Below are positions 25,045 through 34,466 of a stretch of DNA of 64,000 bases, piece after piece. Origin of the DNA: CAWJPW01 sp963844845 (GTDB lineage Bacteria; Acidobacteriota; Thermoanaerobaculia; Thermoanaerobaculales; Sulfomarinibacteraceae); NCBI GenBank assembly GCA_963844845.1, contig CAWJPW010000010.1, positions 310,001 to 374,000 on the forward strand, written 5' to 3'. The notes below the pieces were generated by a model. That model was not told the DNA's origin and searched no databases. It saw only the letters and a list, made by a program, of their open reading frames with translations. A program made the translations under genes and the position numbers. The first letter of the stretch is position 1, and every line of letters starts with the position of its first letter.

Positions 25045-27318
25045 TCACTTCGACGCGCCCGGCACCGCTGTGGCGCCGGTCAGCTTGGCCGCCTCACCCT
25101 CCCGGCCCTGCCGACGGAGGACCGCAGCGAGGTCGCGGACCGAGCGCGCCACCGATGGGTGGTCAGGACCGAACAGCCTCCGGCGGGCCTCCAGGGCGCG
25201 GCGGTACAGGGTCTCGGCCTCGTCCAGGCGGCCGAGGTCGACGATGACCGAGGCGTAGCCGCTCATGGTCTCGAGAGTGATCCGGTGCTCCGGCCCGAGG
25301 TCGCGCTCAGTCACCTCCCATCGGCGCCGGTAGAGCTTGGTTGCCTCGCCGGTCCGCCCCGTCTGTAACAGGACCCACGCCAGGTTTCGCATGGCCTGCA
25401 GGGTCGCAGGATGGCTGTCACCCGAGACGCGCCGCTGGCCCTCGACAGCCATCCGAAGCAGCCTTTCGGCTTCGGCAAACTGCCCCTGCCGAGCCAGTGA
25501 CGCGGCGAGATTGGCGGCGGCGTCGAAGGCTGCCGGGTGCTCGGGCCCGAGCGCCTCCACCGAGCCTCGGTAGACCTCCCGGTACAGGGCAACCGCCTCG
25601 TCGTCACGGCCCTGCCACGACATCGTCACAGCCAAGCTGTGGAGGGTAGCAAGAGTATCCGGGCCGGTCGTCCCCTGCAGCGTCGTCCATCCGTCGAGGG
25701 CCTCCCGGAGGAGGGCCTCGCTGGCGCGATCCCCGAGGGCTGCCAGCACCCGACCGAGCTGGTGGCGGCACTTCAGGGTCACTGGACTGTTGTCGCCGAG
25801 GGACTCCTGGCTCCGCTGGAGCGCGTCGGCGAGTACCGCCTTGGCCTCCTCGAAGCGCCTCACCCGCCGCAGCAGGACGCCGATCTCGATTGCCGTACCG
25901 AGGGTGTCGGGATGATGGTCCCCGAGGACCCTCGATCGCAGTGTATGGACCTCCCGGAGCAGGGGCTCGGCCTCCTCGAATCGCGCTTCATCGTTCATGA
26001 CGCGGCCGAGCCGGTGACGGCTGGTGAGCGTCGCGGGGTCGTCGCCTCCCAGTGCCTCGGTTCGCAGCTCCACCGCGCGGACGAGGAGCGGCTCGGCCTG
26101 CTCGAGCTGGCCGAGGGCGTGGTAGGTGGCGCCCAGCGTGTCGAGCACCGCGGCCATCTGTCGCGGCTGGCCGGCGAAGCGCTCGTCGACCGTCGCCGTG
26201 GCCTGGTCGAGGAGGTCGACCACCCGGACGTCGCGGCCCTCCCGGCGAGGATCGGCTGCCGCCAGCATCCCGGTGAGGAAGCTGCGTGCGGCCTCGGCCT
26301 CCGCCAGCGCCGCGAGTGCCTTCTGCTCGGAGGCTTCGGACCGCCGCTGGGCGCGTCGCGCGTGGAGCAGGCCGACGGCCGAGGCGACGGCGCCCACGAT
26401 CAGCGAGACCGCGACAGCCGTGACCGCCGCGTGGCGGAATCGTCGTCGCGGCCGGTCCCAGATCCACCGCAGCCTGGTGACCGTCTCGCTCGCGCTCGGA
26501 CGCAGCTCGGGAGTCAACCCTTCGAGGGCCTCGATCAGGCCGGCAACCTCGCGGTCCACGCCGATCATCGGCTCGGTGTCGCCCCACTTGGCCTTGCGGA
26601 GCAGTAGCTCGACGGGCAACCCGGGCTCGAAAGGGGGTCGGCCAGTGAAGAGCTGCTGGAGCACCAAGCCGAACGCGTACATGTCGCTGGCGGCGGTGGC
26701 GAGACCCCCGCGGGCCTGCTCAGGGCTCATGAACGACGGCGTGCCCATGAGGTAGCCGGCATATGTAGTGGCCGTAGCACCGGCGGGTGCCGGCGGGTGA
26801 TCGCCGGATGCGGCGGCGCTGGAGCCGTCGGCGTCAGCTGCCGCCGCCTCGCTGCGGGCGAGGCCGAAGTCGAGCACCTTCACGTCGTCATCATCGGTGA
26901 CCATGATGTTCTCGGGCTTGAGATCACGGTGGATGACACCCAGGCGATGAGCAGCGGCGAGAGCCGCAGCCACTCCGTCCGCAATCCGGCGCCGTTGGGT
27001 CTCTGAAAGCCCCTTCGCGATCGCTTGCGACAACGTCACACCTTCGATTCGCTCCATCACCAGGAGGTCGATGTCGTCCTGCTCGATGAAGTCGTAGACG
27101 CGGCAGATCGTCGGATACTCGATCCGCGAGAGGATCCTTGCCTCGCGCAGGAAACGGCGTTTAGAGGTTCGATCGAGGCGGCGCTCGTCCCGCATCACCT
27201 TGACTGCGACCCTTCGCCCGAGCGTCTCGTCGATGCCTTCGTACACCTCGCCCATGCCGCCTCGACCCAACGGAGCAACGATCCGGATGTTGCGAAAGGT
27301 CCTTCCGACGATTGTCAT
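25045..27318 (-). CDS. Ser/Thr protein kinase with C-terminal TPR array
   Basis: 757 aa. Kinase domain in the first 300 residues with GRGGMGEVYEG, VAVKVM, HRDLKPEN, DFGLA and the PSFMSPEQ activation segment. A single membrane helix follows (about 303-325), then about seven to eight 42-residue TPRs of the kinesin-light-chain type (EAEPLLREV...LGDDHPDTL). The kinase is cytosolic and the repeats should be outside the membrane. The ATG matching the usual MxxGxxxxxYRI start was chosen; the frame continues 30 codons upstream to a GTG. Targets unknown. Confidence 0.93.
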   Translation of the reverse strand: MTIVGRTFRNIRIVAPLGRGGMGEVYEGIDETLGRRVAVKVMRDERRLDRTSKRRFLREARILSRIEYPTICRVYDFIEQDDIDLLVMERIEGVTLSQAIAKGLSETQRRRIADGVAAALAAAHRLGVIHRDLKPENIMVTDDDDVKVLDFGLARSEAAAADADGSSAAASGDHPPAPAGATATTYAGYLMGTPSFMSPEQARGGLATAASDMYAFGLVLQQLFTGRPPFEPGLPVELLLRKAKWGDTEPMIGVDREVAGLIEALEGLTPELRPSASETVTRLRWIWDRPRRRFRHAAVTAVAVSLIVGAVASAVGLLHARRAQRRSEASEQKALAALAEAEAARSFLTGMLAAADPRREGRDVRVVDLLDQATATVDERFAGQPRQMAAVLDTLGATYHALGQLEQAEPLLVRAVELRTEALGGDDPATLTSRHRLGRVMNDEARFEEAEPLLREVHTLRSRVLGDHHPDTLGTAIEIGVLLRRVRRFEEAKAVLADALQRSQESLGDNSPVTLKCRHQLGRVLAALGDRASEALLREALDGWTTLQGTTGPDTLATLHSLAVTMSWQGRDDEAVALYREVYRGSVEALGPEHPAAFDAAANLAASLARQGQFAEAERLLRMAVEGQRRVSGDSHPATLQAMRNLAWVLLQTGRTGEATKLYRRRWEVTERDLGPEHRITLETMSGYASVIVDLGRLDEAETLYRRALEARRRLFGPDHPSVARSVRDLAAVLRRQGREGEAAKLTGATAVPGASK

Positions 27319-27552
27319 GTTCTGCTCAACATTCTGCCACAGCGCTGCTCTGGGCCGCTTGACCGGAGGCTTAGCCCGCAGACGACCTCTGTCAGCGTGC
27401 TCTGCCACCTCACCCGCTCACCCGCGCGCGAGCACTCGGGGGAGAACACGAGGTCCGGCAAGCCCCGCCGTAGCGAACCTCCTCGTGAACGGTAGTGAGA
27501 CCTTGTATGATTACCGGGCCCGGCGCGCCGGAGCCCTCTGGGGAGCGAGCCA

Positions 27553-28488
27553 ATGCGGACCGTGAAGTCGATCCTGGAGCTTATCGGGGAGACCCCGATG
27601 CTCCGCCTGAGACAGCTGGAGGAGCCCGACGGCGGCGAGTTGTGGGCCAAGCTGGAGTATTTCGCGCCCGGCCTGTCGGTGAAGGACCGCATCGGCGTGG
27701 CGCTGATCCGTGCGGCCGAGGAAGCAGGCCACCTGCGCCCCGGCGGCACCGTAGTGGAGGCCACCGCCGGCAACACCGGCGTCGCCCTCGCTCTCGCCGG
27801 AGGCCAGCTCGGTTACCGGGTTGTCCTGGTGGTCCCCGAGAAGTACTCACAGGAGAAGCAGCGCGTCATGCGCGCCCTCGGCGCCGAGCTCATCACGACC
27901 CCCACCGCCGACGGCATGGAGGGCGCCCAGCTGCGTGCCGCCGCCGTCGCCGCGGCCACCCCCGGCGCCGCCTACGTCGATCAGTTCGCCAACTCCGCCA
28001 ACCCCGCGGCTCACGAGGCAACCACCGGCCCCGAGATCCTCGCCCAGATGGACGGGTGCCTCGACGCCGTGGCCGTCGGGTGCGGATCCGGCGGAACCTT
28101 CACTGGCACCGTCGGCTTCCTCAAGAGCCGGATCCCTGCCCTGCACGCGGTGGCGGTGGAGCCGGTGGGCTCGGTGATCGGCGGCGGTGAGCCCGGGCCC
28201 CACGAGACCGAGGGTATCGGCATGGACTGCCTCCAACCGGTGCTCGACACCGACCTCATCGACGAGGTCGTGACCGTACCCGACCGCGAGGCCTTCGCCA
28301 CCGTGCGCGCCCTCGCCACCCAGTGCGGCGTCCTCGCCGGCTCCTCGGGCGGCGCCAACGTGTGGGCCGCCCTGCAGGTGGCGCGTCGCCTCGGCAGCCA
28401 CCGCCGCGTCGTCACCCTCATCCCTGACAGCGCCGAGCGCTACCTCTCCAAGGGGATCTTCGACCTGTTCCCGGAGGCCACCGAATGA
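27553..28488 (+). CDS. PLP-dependent cysteine synthase / cystathionine beta-synthase family
   Basis: 311 aa. Condenses an activated serine (or serine itself) with sulfide or homocysteine. PLP Lys44 lies in GLSVKDR; the cofactor loop reads EATAGNTGVALA, and the phosphate loop GCGSGGTFTG. No CBS regulatory domains. Its stop overlaps the start of a cystathionine gamma-lyase/synthase gene (ATGA), which points to the CBS type and a homocysteine-to-cysteine transsulfuration operon rather than plain sulfide assimilation. The ribosome site is GGGAGCGAG. Confidence 0.9.
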   Translation: MRTVKSILELIGETPMLRLRQLEEPDGGELWAKLEYFAPGLSVKDRIGVALIRAAEEAGHLRPGGTVVEATAGNTGVALALAGGQLGYRVVLVVPEKYSQEKQRVMRALGAELITTPTADGMEGAQLRAAAVAAATPGAAYVDQFANSANPAAHEATTGPEILAQMDGCLDAVAVGCGSGGTFTGTVGFLKSRIPALHAVAVEPVGSVIGGGEPGPHETEGIGMDCLQPVLDTDLIDEVVTVPDREAFATVRALATQCGVLAGSSGGANVWAALQVARRLGSHRRVVTLIPDSAERYLSKGIFDLFPEATE

Positions 28489-29630
28489 AGCTGCCCACCC
28501 GCTGCGTCCACGCTGGCTGGAGCCCCGACGAGGACCCCACCGGCGCCGTGAACGTCCCCATCTACGCCACCTCCACCTACGCCTACCGCCGCTTCGGCGA
28601 GCACCGCGGCTGGGAGTACTCGCGTACCGCCAACCCCACCCGCAGCGCCCTGGAGCGCGCCGTGGCGGACCTGGAAGGAGGCGCCGACGCCGCCGCCTTC
28701 GCCTCGGGCCTCGCCGCCATCGACGCGGTGATGGACCTGCTCGAGCCCGGTGATCACGTGGTCGCCGGCGACAACCTCTACGGCGGCACCTACCGCCTCT
28801 TCACCACCATCAGCCGGCGCCACGCCCTCGAGTTCAGCTTCGCCGACACCGCCGACCCAGCCGCCCTGGCGGCGGCATGCACCGCGCGCACCCGAGCGCT
28901 GTTCGTGGAGACGCCCACCAACCCGCTGATGCACCTCGCCGACCTCGCGGCCGCCGCAGAGGTGGCCCGCGCCCGCGGCGCTCTCCTGGTCGTGGACAAC
29001 ACCTTCCTTACGCCGATTCTGCAGCGGCCGCTGGAGCTGGGCGCCGACCTGGTGGTGCACTCGACCACCAAGTACCTCAACGGCCACTCCGACGCGGTGG
29101 GCGGCGTGTTGGTCGCCGCCGACGCCGGGCTGGGCGAGCGCATCCACACCGTGCAGAACAACGCCGGCGCGGTGATGGGACCGTTCGACGCCTACCTGGT
29201 GCTGCGCGGGCTGCGCACGCTAGCGGTGCGGATGGCCGCCCACGAGCGCGGCGGTGGGCGCCTCGCCACCCTGCTGTCCACGCACCCCGCGGTGGAGCGT
29301 GTGTATTACCCGGGGCTCACGGTCCACCCCCAGCACGAGCTCGCCGTCCGCCAGCAGCTGGGTTTCGGCGCGATGATCGCCTTCGACCTGGGCAGCATCG
29401 AGCGGGCGCGGGAGTTCTGCGATGCCGTCGAGGTCTTCACCCTGGCCGAGTCGCTGGGCGGCGTGGAGTCGCTGGTGTGCCACCCCGCCACCATGACCCA
29501 CGCGGCGGTGCCCCCCGTGGAGCGCGCCCGGCTCGGTATCGACGACGGCCTGGTCCGCCTCTCGGTGGGGATCGAGGATCCCGAAGACCTTGCCTCCGAC
29601 GTCACCGGGGCGCTGGCGGACATCTGCTGA
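28485..29630 (+). CDS. Cystathionine gamma-lyase/synthase family PLP enzyme
   Basis: 381 aa. Cys/Met metabolism PLP family: YATSTYAYRRFGEHRGWEYSRTANPTR, FASGLAAIDAVMDLL, VETPTNPLM, VVDNTFLTP, and the Schiff-base Lys (about 195) in HSTTKYLNGHSD. C-terminal SLGGVESLVCHPATMTHA is typical of CGL/MetB. Coupled to the beta-synthase gene upstream, so the pair probably performs reverse transsulfuration. Lyase versus synthase cannot be settled from sequence alone. Confidence 0.92.
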   Translation: MKLPTRCVHAGWSPDEDPTGAVNVPIYATSTYAYRRFGEHRGWEYSRTANPTRSALERAVADLEGGADAAAFASGLAAIDAVMDLLEPGDHVVAGDNLYGGTYRLFTTISRRHALEFSFADTADPAALAAACTARTRALFVETPTNPLMHLADLAAAAEVARARGALLVVDNTFLTPILQRPLELGADLVVHSTTKYLNGHSDAVGGVLVAADAGLGERIHTVQNNAGAVMGPFDAYLVLRGLRTLAVRMAAHERGGGRLATLLSTHPAVERVYYPGLTVHPQHELAVRQQLGFGAMIAFDLGSIERAREFCDAVEVFTLAESLGGVESLVCHPATMTHAAVPPVERARLGIDDGLVRLSVGIEDPEDLASDVTGALADIC

Positions 29631-29699
29631 CCAGACATGCAAAACGTGACAACCGACGAACCGGGGCGGCTCGCAAAGCGGGCGGGCCCGCCGGACGGG

Positions 29700-30848
29700 T
29701 CAGGCGTCCTGCGGCAGCGGCGGCACGATCGCGCACCGCTCCACCGCCACCAGGCTGACGTCGTCGGCGAGAGGCTCGGCCCCGATGAAGCCCTTGAGCG
29801 CCACCAGCATCCGCTCGTGGACCTGTCTCGCACTCCCGCCCGGAGCGAGGAGCTCCGCCACCCGTTCGAAGCCGAAGGCGCGACCCTCCCGGTCCACCGC
29901 CTCGGGAAGCCCATCGGAGTAGAGCAGGAGCACCGATCCGGGGTCGAGCTGCGCCCGGTGCGCCGCCAGCGGCGGGTCCTCGCGCAGACCGAGGGGAACG
30001 CAGCCGTTGCCCAACTCGGTGACGCTCCCGTCCGGGCCCCGCAGAAGCGGATAGGGATGGCCGGCGTTGACGAAGTCGAGGCGGCCCGAGTCTGGGTCCA
30101 GGAGACCGCAGAAGAGGGTCATGAAGGCGCGGGTGCCGCCGGTGCGCCAGACTGCGCGGTTCACCAGCCGCGACACCGCCAGCGGGTCCGGGTCGAGGTC
30201 GAGGGCCAGCTTGAGAGTGGCGTTGGCGATGGCCATCACCAGGCCGGCGGCCATGCCATGCCCGGAGGCATCCCCAGCCACCAGCGCCAGCCGGCCGTCG
30301 GCCAGGGGTACAAAGTCGTAGTAGTCGCCACCCACCTCATTGGCGGTGCGGTAGGAGCTGGCGAACGCGTAGCCCGCGAGCGGCGGCGCAGCCTCGGGCA
30401 GGAGCTGGCGCTGGAGGTCACGCGCCAGCTCGAGCTCGTCGCGCACCCTCACGCGGTCCACGAGCTCGAGAGTGAGGAGGAACACCAGTGCGGCCACGCT
30501 GACCGCGAAGAAGAGGCGGCTGCCCTCCACCGTCACGTTGTTGCTGACGTTGGTGAAACGTACCTCGGCGAAGCCCAGCACCGCCGCCACCATGGCCGCT
30601 GCGAACACCAGCCGCCGAACCGGACTCAGTGTGTAGGAGAGTCCGAGGAAGAAGATCCGCCCCCGGTGAACCAGGCGGCGTAGCCGCCCCCGGGGCTCAG
30701 GCTCGACCGGTCGGCCGCGGGTGAGGACACGGTAGGCCTCAGCGGCGTCGCGGTCGAACAGCCGCCGGAGGTCCTCGGCTCGCACACCGTCGGTGTACTC
30801 CCGGGCAAACCGCCGCATGCGGCCGAAGAGGTGTCGCGCGCTCGCCAT
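29700..30848 (-). CDS. Membrane SpoIIE-type PP2C protein phosphatase (2 of 3)
   Basis: 382 aa. Two membrane helices (about 78-96 and 107-128), a short linker ending RVRDELELARDLQRQLLPEAA, then the phosphatase domain: NEVGGDYYDF, GDASGHGMAAGL, NAGHPYPLLRG, LLYSDGLPEAVDR and ADDVSLVAV. Metal-binding Asp residues are all conserved. Smallest of the three in this window and with the least membrane sequence. Partner anti-anti-sigma proteins are not adjacent. Confidence 0.9.
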   Translation of the reverse strand: MASARHLFGRMRRFAREYTDGVRAEDLRRLFDRDAAEAYRVLTRGRPVEPEPRGRLRRLVHRGRIFFLGLSYTLSPVRRLVFAAAMVAAVLGFAEVRFTNVSNNVTVEGSRLFFAVSVAALVFLLTLELVDRVRVRDELELARDLQRQLLPEAAPPLAGYAFASSYRTANEVGGDYYDFVPLADGRLALVAGDASGHGMAAGLVMAIANATLKLALDLDPDPLAVSRLVNRAVWRTGGTRAFMTLFCGLLDPDSGRLDFVNAGHPYPLLRGPDGSVTELGNGCVPLGLREDPPLAAHRAQLDPGSVLLLYSDGLPEAVDREGRAFGFERVAELLAPGGSARQVHERMLVALKGFIGAEPLADDVSLVAVERCAIVPPLPQDA

Positions 30849-31056
30849 CCGTCATCCCTAGGTACGCGGTGGCGCCGGCAAGGGTTGCGGCTGGCCGGGA
30901 GAGACATTCAACGATCGCCCGGGCATCGACCTGAGGTTTCTCCCGGCGCGAAGCGCGCAGGCCCGCCTTCCCCGGTTGGTGGGGAGGGGCTATCATGGTG
31001 TTCGCGAGGAGGGCAGTTGCCTGCTCTGCTTCTTCTCACCGTATAACCACTCGACG

Positions 31057-32031
31057 ATGCTGCTGAGCCGCTGTGAGCCAGGAGGTACGACCCTGCCCAA
31101 CACCACACCCTCCGTCGTGCTAGCCGTGGCTCCCGCGGAGCAGCGGGAGAAGCTGGCGCGCGTCTTGGCGACCGCCGGGCTCGAGGTCGTGACGGCGATG
31201 GACGGCGCCGAGGTCGAGCGCTTCGCCGCCGGCTTGGCGCCGACCTTCGTCGTGGTGGAGGCCAATCTCCCCGACCTCGATCTCGACCGGCTCCTCGGCC
31301 GCCTGCACTGCCCCGAGAGCGGACGCCACAGAACGTGGACCCTGGCGTTCTTCGCGCCTGGGGCGCCGCGCCCGATCCGGCGTCGAGCCGGTCTCTTCGC
31401 TCTCGGCGGTGATCGGCTCACCCCCCAGCACCTGGGTGAGGCAGTCCGTCTCGCCCTCTTCGCCCGGGCCACGGGCTGCGAAGCTAACGACTACCTCGAC
31501 GCTGCCTACGGCGATCTCGCCAGCCAGCCCCCGGGGGAGCTGCTCCAGGCGGTAGCCTCCCACCGCCTCAGCGGACGGCTCGTCCTGGCGGTGGCCGAAG
31601 GCGCAGGTGTGCGCTTCGAGGAGGGGGAGCTCGTGGACGCCTGGTGGGGCACCGCGCGGGGATGCAAGGCATTCAACCGGGTGGCCACGCACACCGGCGA
31701 CCGCTTCGTGGTTCGCCTCGACGCCCCGGCCGGTGGTCGCACCATCCACGGCAACCTGGAGAGCCTCGTGAACGACGCTCTCGACGAGGCATTCCGCCTG
31801 CAGGGGGTGCTCAGCCGCCTCCCCTCGCTCGCCGCCACCGTGCGGGTGAACCCGGTGAACGGGCTCGTCGCCGGCGACCTCGACCCCTTGGAGAGCGAGG
31901 TCCTGAGCCGGGCGTTACGAGCCGCGACCCTGAGCGAGCTCATGGAGTGGGTCGCGGCGCCGGACTCTGCAGCCGCCTCCGCGGTGGAGAGCCTCTGCCG
32001 GCGCGGACTCCTCACCCTCGAGGAGGTTTGA
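31057..32031 (+). CDS. DUF4388 protein with degenerate receiver-like N-terminus
   Basis: About 324 aa. Residues 20-130 look like a response-regulator fold (VVLAVAPAEQREKLARVLATAGLEVVTAMDG) but the phosphoacceptor position has no clear Asp in an LxD context (FVVVEANLP). Residues 145-245 match DUF4388 (LASQPPGELLQAVASHRLSGRLVLAVAEGAGVRFEEGELVDA). A C-terminal helical region follows. AGGAGGT (31079-31085) sits just before an in-frame CTG (31093), so translation may begin there and not at the ATG used here. Confidence 0.75.
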   Translation: MLLSRCEPGGTTLPNTTPSVVLAVAPAEQREKLARVLATAGLEVVTAMDGAEVERFAAGLAPTFVVVEANLPDLDLDRLLGRLHCPESGRHRTWTLAFFAPGAPRPIRRRAGLFALGGDRLTPQHLGEAVRLALFARATGCEANDYLDAAYGDLASQPPGELLQAVASHRLSGRLVLAVAEGAGVRFEEGELVDAWWGTARGCKAFNRVATHTGDRFVVRLDAPAGGRTIHGNLESLVNDALDEAFRLQGVLSRLPSLAATVRVNPVNGLVAGDLDPLESEVLSRALRAATLSELMEWVAAPDSAAASAVESLCRRGLLTLEEV

Positions 32032-32059
32032 CGCCCCGGGGCTGTGGTACAAGACCGTC

Positions 32060-32971
32060 ATGAGACGACTGATTCCCCTCGTTGTGGTGGGCATTCTCCT
32101 GGCGACCGCCTGCGGCCGCGGAACCTCGGCTCCCGACCCGGCCTACGTCAAGGAGGTCGATGCCTGGCGCCAGCAGCGCGTCGCCAGCCTCACCTCGGAG
32201 AACGGCTGGCTCACGCTGGTGGGCCTGGCATGGCTCGAGCCCGGCAAGAACAGCGTCGGTTCCGCCCCGGACGCCGCCATACCACTCCCCGCCGACGCCG
32301 GGGCACCGGCGGATGTGGGGGTCTTCGTACTGGGTGAGGACGGGCGCGTGACCCTCAGAACCCACCCGGGCGCGACAGTGATCCTGGGCGGCCAGCCGGT
32401 TTCCGAACGGGTCCTGCGCTCGGACGCCGAGGGGCAACCGGACGTTCTCCAGATCGGCCGCCTCCGCATGTACGCCATCCGCCGCGGCAGCAGGACGGGT
32501 ATTCGTGTGAAGGACCCTGACGCACCCACCCGGCGCAACTTCAAGGGGCTCGAGTACTTCCCCATCGACGGTCGCTACCGCGTCGAGGCGACCTTCGTGC
32601 CCTACAGCGAACCGCGTGAGATCAAGGTACCCACCGTGGTGGGAGTGGAGGAGACGATGACCGCCCCCGGTACCGTGCACTTCACCCTGCGCGGCGAGAA
32701 GTGCACCCTGGAGCCACTGGTGGAGTCACCGGACGACTCCAGCTTCTTCTTCATCTTTGCCGACCCCACCAACAGCAAGTCAACCTACGGCGCGGGCCGC
32801 TTCCTAAGCACACGCAGGGTGTACGACGGTACCGTCGTGCTGGACTTCAACCAGGCCTTCAATCCGCCGTGCGCCTTCACCCCGTTTGCCACCTGTCCGC
32901 TGCCGCCGCCGGGAAATCGCCTTCCGGTGCCCGTGGAGGCCGGCGAGAAGGCGTACGCCGGCGGGCATTGA
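32060..32971 (+). CDS. DUF1684 lipoprotein
   Basis: 303 aa. Lipobox LLATAC at residues 13-18. The family signature is clear: EVDAWRQQRVASLTSENGWLTLVGLAWLEPGKNSVG, RNFKGLEYFPIDGRYRVEATFVPY, and FFFIFADPTNSKSTYGAGRFL...LDFNQAFNPPCAFTPFATCPLPPPGNRLPVPVEAGEK. DUF1684 proteins are common in Acidobacteriota and Bacteroidota; no activity is known. Short gap (about 28 bp) from the DUF4388 gene, likely co-transcribed. Confidence 0.88.
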   Translation: MRRLIPLVVVGILLATACGRGTSAPDPAYVKEVDAWRQQRVASLTSENGWLTLVGLAWLEPGKNSVGSAPDAAIPLPADAGAPADVGVFVLGEDGRVTLRTHPGATVILGGQPVSERVLRSDAEGQPDVLQIGRLRMYAIRRGSRTGIRVKDPDAPTRRNFKGLEYFPIDGRYRVEATFVPYSEPREIKVPTVVGVEETMTAPGTVHFTLRGEKCTLEPLVESPDDSSFFFIFADPTNSKSTYGAGRFLSTRRVYDGTVVLDFNQAFNPPCAFTPFATCPLPPPGNRLPVPVEAGEKAYAGGH

Positions 32972-32993
32972 GGGAGGGCCATCGCGGCCCCGG

Positions 32994-33368
32994 TCAGTTC
33001 TCGAGCAGGCGCTCGGCCTCCTCGCGGGAGCCCACCGTGTCGGGCCGCACGCCGGGCCCGTAGCCCGCCTCGCGGGCAGTGCGGGAGAGCTGCATGTTCG
33101 CCACCACGCTCTCCCCCACCACGCGCACCACCCGGCTCACACCGAGCTCGCCGAGCTCCCGTTGCAGGCACACGATGGTGTCCGCCCCCGTCTCGGTGGT
33201 CGCCTTGAACTCGGAGATGTCGGTGACGATGGCGAAGCCCGCGGCTAGCTGTTGCGCCGCGGCGAGCACGGCGGCGCAGGCCCTCTCAGCCTCGTCGTCA
33301 TCGAAGAAGCCCTCAAACGTCACGTACAACCGATTCCGGCTGGTATCGGCGCTCACGGTGCAGGCCAC
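32994..33368 (-). CDS. SpoIIAA/STAS-like small protein
   Basis: 124 aa, GTG start with GAGG upstream. The alternating pattern RNRLYVTFEGFFDDDEAERACAAVLAAAQQLAAGFAIVTDISEFKATT resembles STAS/SpoIIAA-like proteins that bind anti-sigma factors or lipids. No obvious DSSG-type phosphorylation site is present; it may be a non-phosphorylatable STAS-like protein. Three SpoIIE phosphatases in the window make a partner-switching link conceivable, but no anti-sigma kinase is seen nearby. Confidence 0.6.
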   Translation of the reverse strand: MACTVSADTSRNRLYVTFEGFFDDDEAERACAAVLAAAQQLAAGFAIVTDISEFKATTETGADTIVCLQRELGELGVSRVVRVVGESVVANMQLSRTAREAGYGPGVRPDTVGSREEAERLLEN

Positions 33369-33470
33369 GTTTCCTCACGCTTCCGGGTGATGTCTTTCCA
33401 GGCTACCACGCAGCCTCTCCGACGCGATGACGGCCCTCCGGCCCCAGCCGTCGCGTGCTACGATAAGTCC

Positions 33471-34463
33471 ATGCGATCATTGCCCTTTCTCTTCGTCGTA
33501 GCCCTCCTCCCCGCGACTGTCGGGGCCGCGCCTCCCTGTGGCCAGTGCCACCCCGTCCAGGCCTCGGCGTGGCAGGCTTCGCTGCACGCCCGCGCCACCG
33601 AGGACCCGCTCTACCTCGCCATGCGCGAGTGGGCGCGCCAAGACGGCGGCGAGCAGGTCGCCGCACTGTGCGTGAGCTGCCACTCCGTGGCGGTGCAGGG
33701 ATCAGAGGCGCGAACGCCGTCCGTCACCTGCGAGGTTTGCCACCAGGGCGCGTCCACCGGACCCGGCCCGATGGGCTGGGTGGTGGACCCGGCGCGGGCC
33801 ATTCGGGCATCGACCGACACCGGCAAGGCGCCGCACCCCGTGGAGGTCACGGAGGAGCTTGCCTCGGGCGAGGTGTGCATGGCCTGCCACGCCGAGTTGC
33901 ACAACCCCCGCGGCGTGCCGCTGTGCACCACCGGACCGGAGTCCGAGCGACGCAGCGGCGGTGCCTCCTGCGTCACCTGCCACCTGCCCGCCGGCGACCA
34001 CGCCGTCCCCGGCACGACCCGCGAGATCCTCGGCCGCGCCGTCGAGCTCAACATCCAGGTGGTAGCCGGCGAGGTACGGGTGACGGTGCTCAATCGCGGC
34101 GCCGGGCATGCGCTGCCCACCGGGTCGGCCCTCCGCCAAGTGGTGCTGGAGACCCGATTCTCGAACCCACAGGGGCTCGTGTTGGCGAGCCACCGTGAGG
34201 TCTTCGCCCGCGTTCTCGAGGACGCCGAGGGCAAGGCGCCGGCGCCGCCGTGGCGGGCCGCCGCCGTCCACTCAGACACCCGGTTGATGCCCCAGGAGCG
34301 ACGCTCGCTGTCGTACCCCGTCCCAGAGGAGGCATCGCGGGTCGAGGCACGTCTCTCCTATCACCGCGCGCCACCACCCCTTGCCGCGAAGCTCGGGGTC
34401 GCGGAGCTGCCCTTCATGGCGCCGCTGGAGATCGCGCGCTTCGAGCGCTCGCTGTCCCGCTGA
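33471..34463 (+). CDS. Periplasmic five-heme cytochrome c
   Basis: 330 aa. Signal peptide (about 1-20, ending VGAA). Five CxxCH sites: CGQCH, CVSCH, CEVCH, CMACH, CVTCH within the first 185 residues, plus several distal His candidates (LHARA, AELH, GDHAV). The C-terminal 150 residues are haem-free and contain GAGHALPTGSALRQ, a motif seen in octahaem-like and c554-type relatives. A periplasmic electron carrier or reductase; substrate unknown. No membrane anchor besides the signal. Confidence 0.88.
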   Translation: MRSLPFLFVVALLPATVGAAPPCGQCHPVQASAWQASLHARATEDPLYLAMREWARQDGGEQVAALCVSCHSVAVQGSEARTPSVTCEVCHQGASTGPGPMGWVVDPARAIRASTDTGKAPHPVEVTEELASGEVCMACHAELHNPRGVPLCTTGPESERRSGGASCVTCHLPAGDHAVPGTTREILGRAVELNIQVVAGEVRVTVLNRGAGHALPTGSALRQVVLETRFSNPQGLVLASHREVFARVLEDAEGKAPAPPWRAAAVHSDTRLMPQERRSLSYPVPEEASRVEARLSYHRAPPPLAAKLGVAELPFMAPLEIARFERSLSR

Positions 34464-34466
34464 CGG

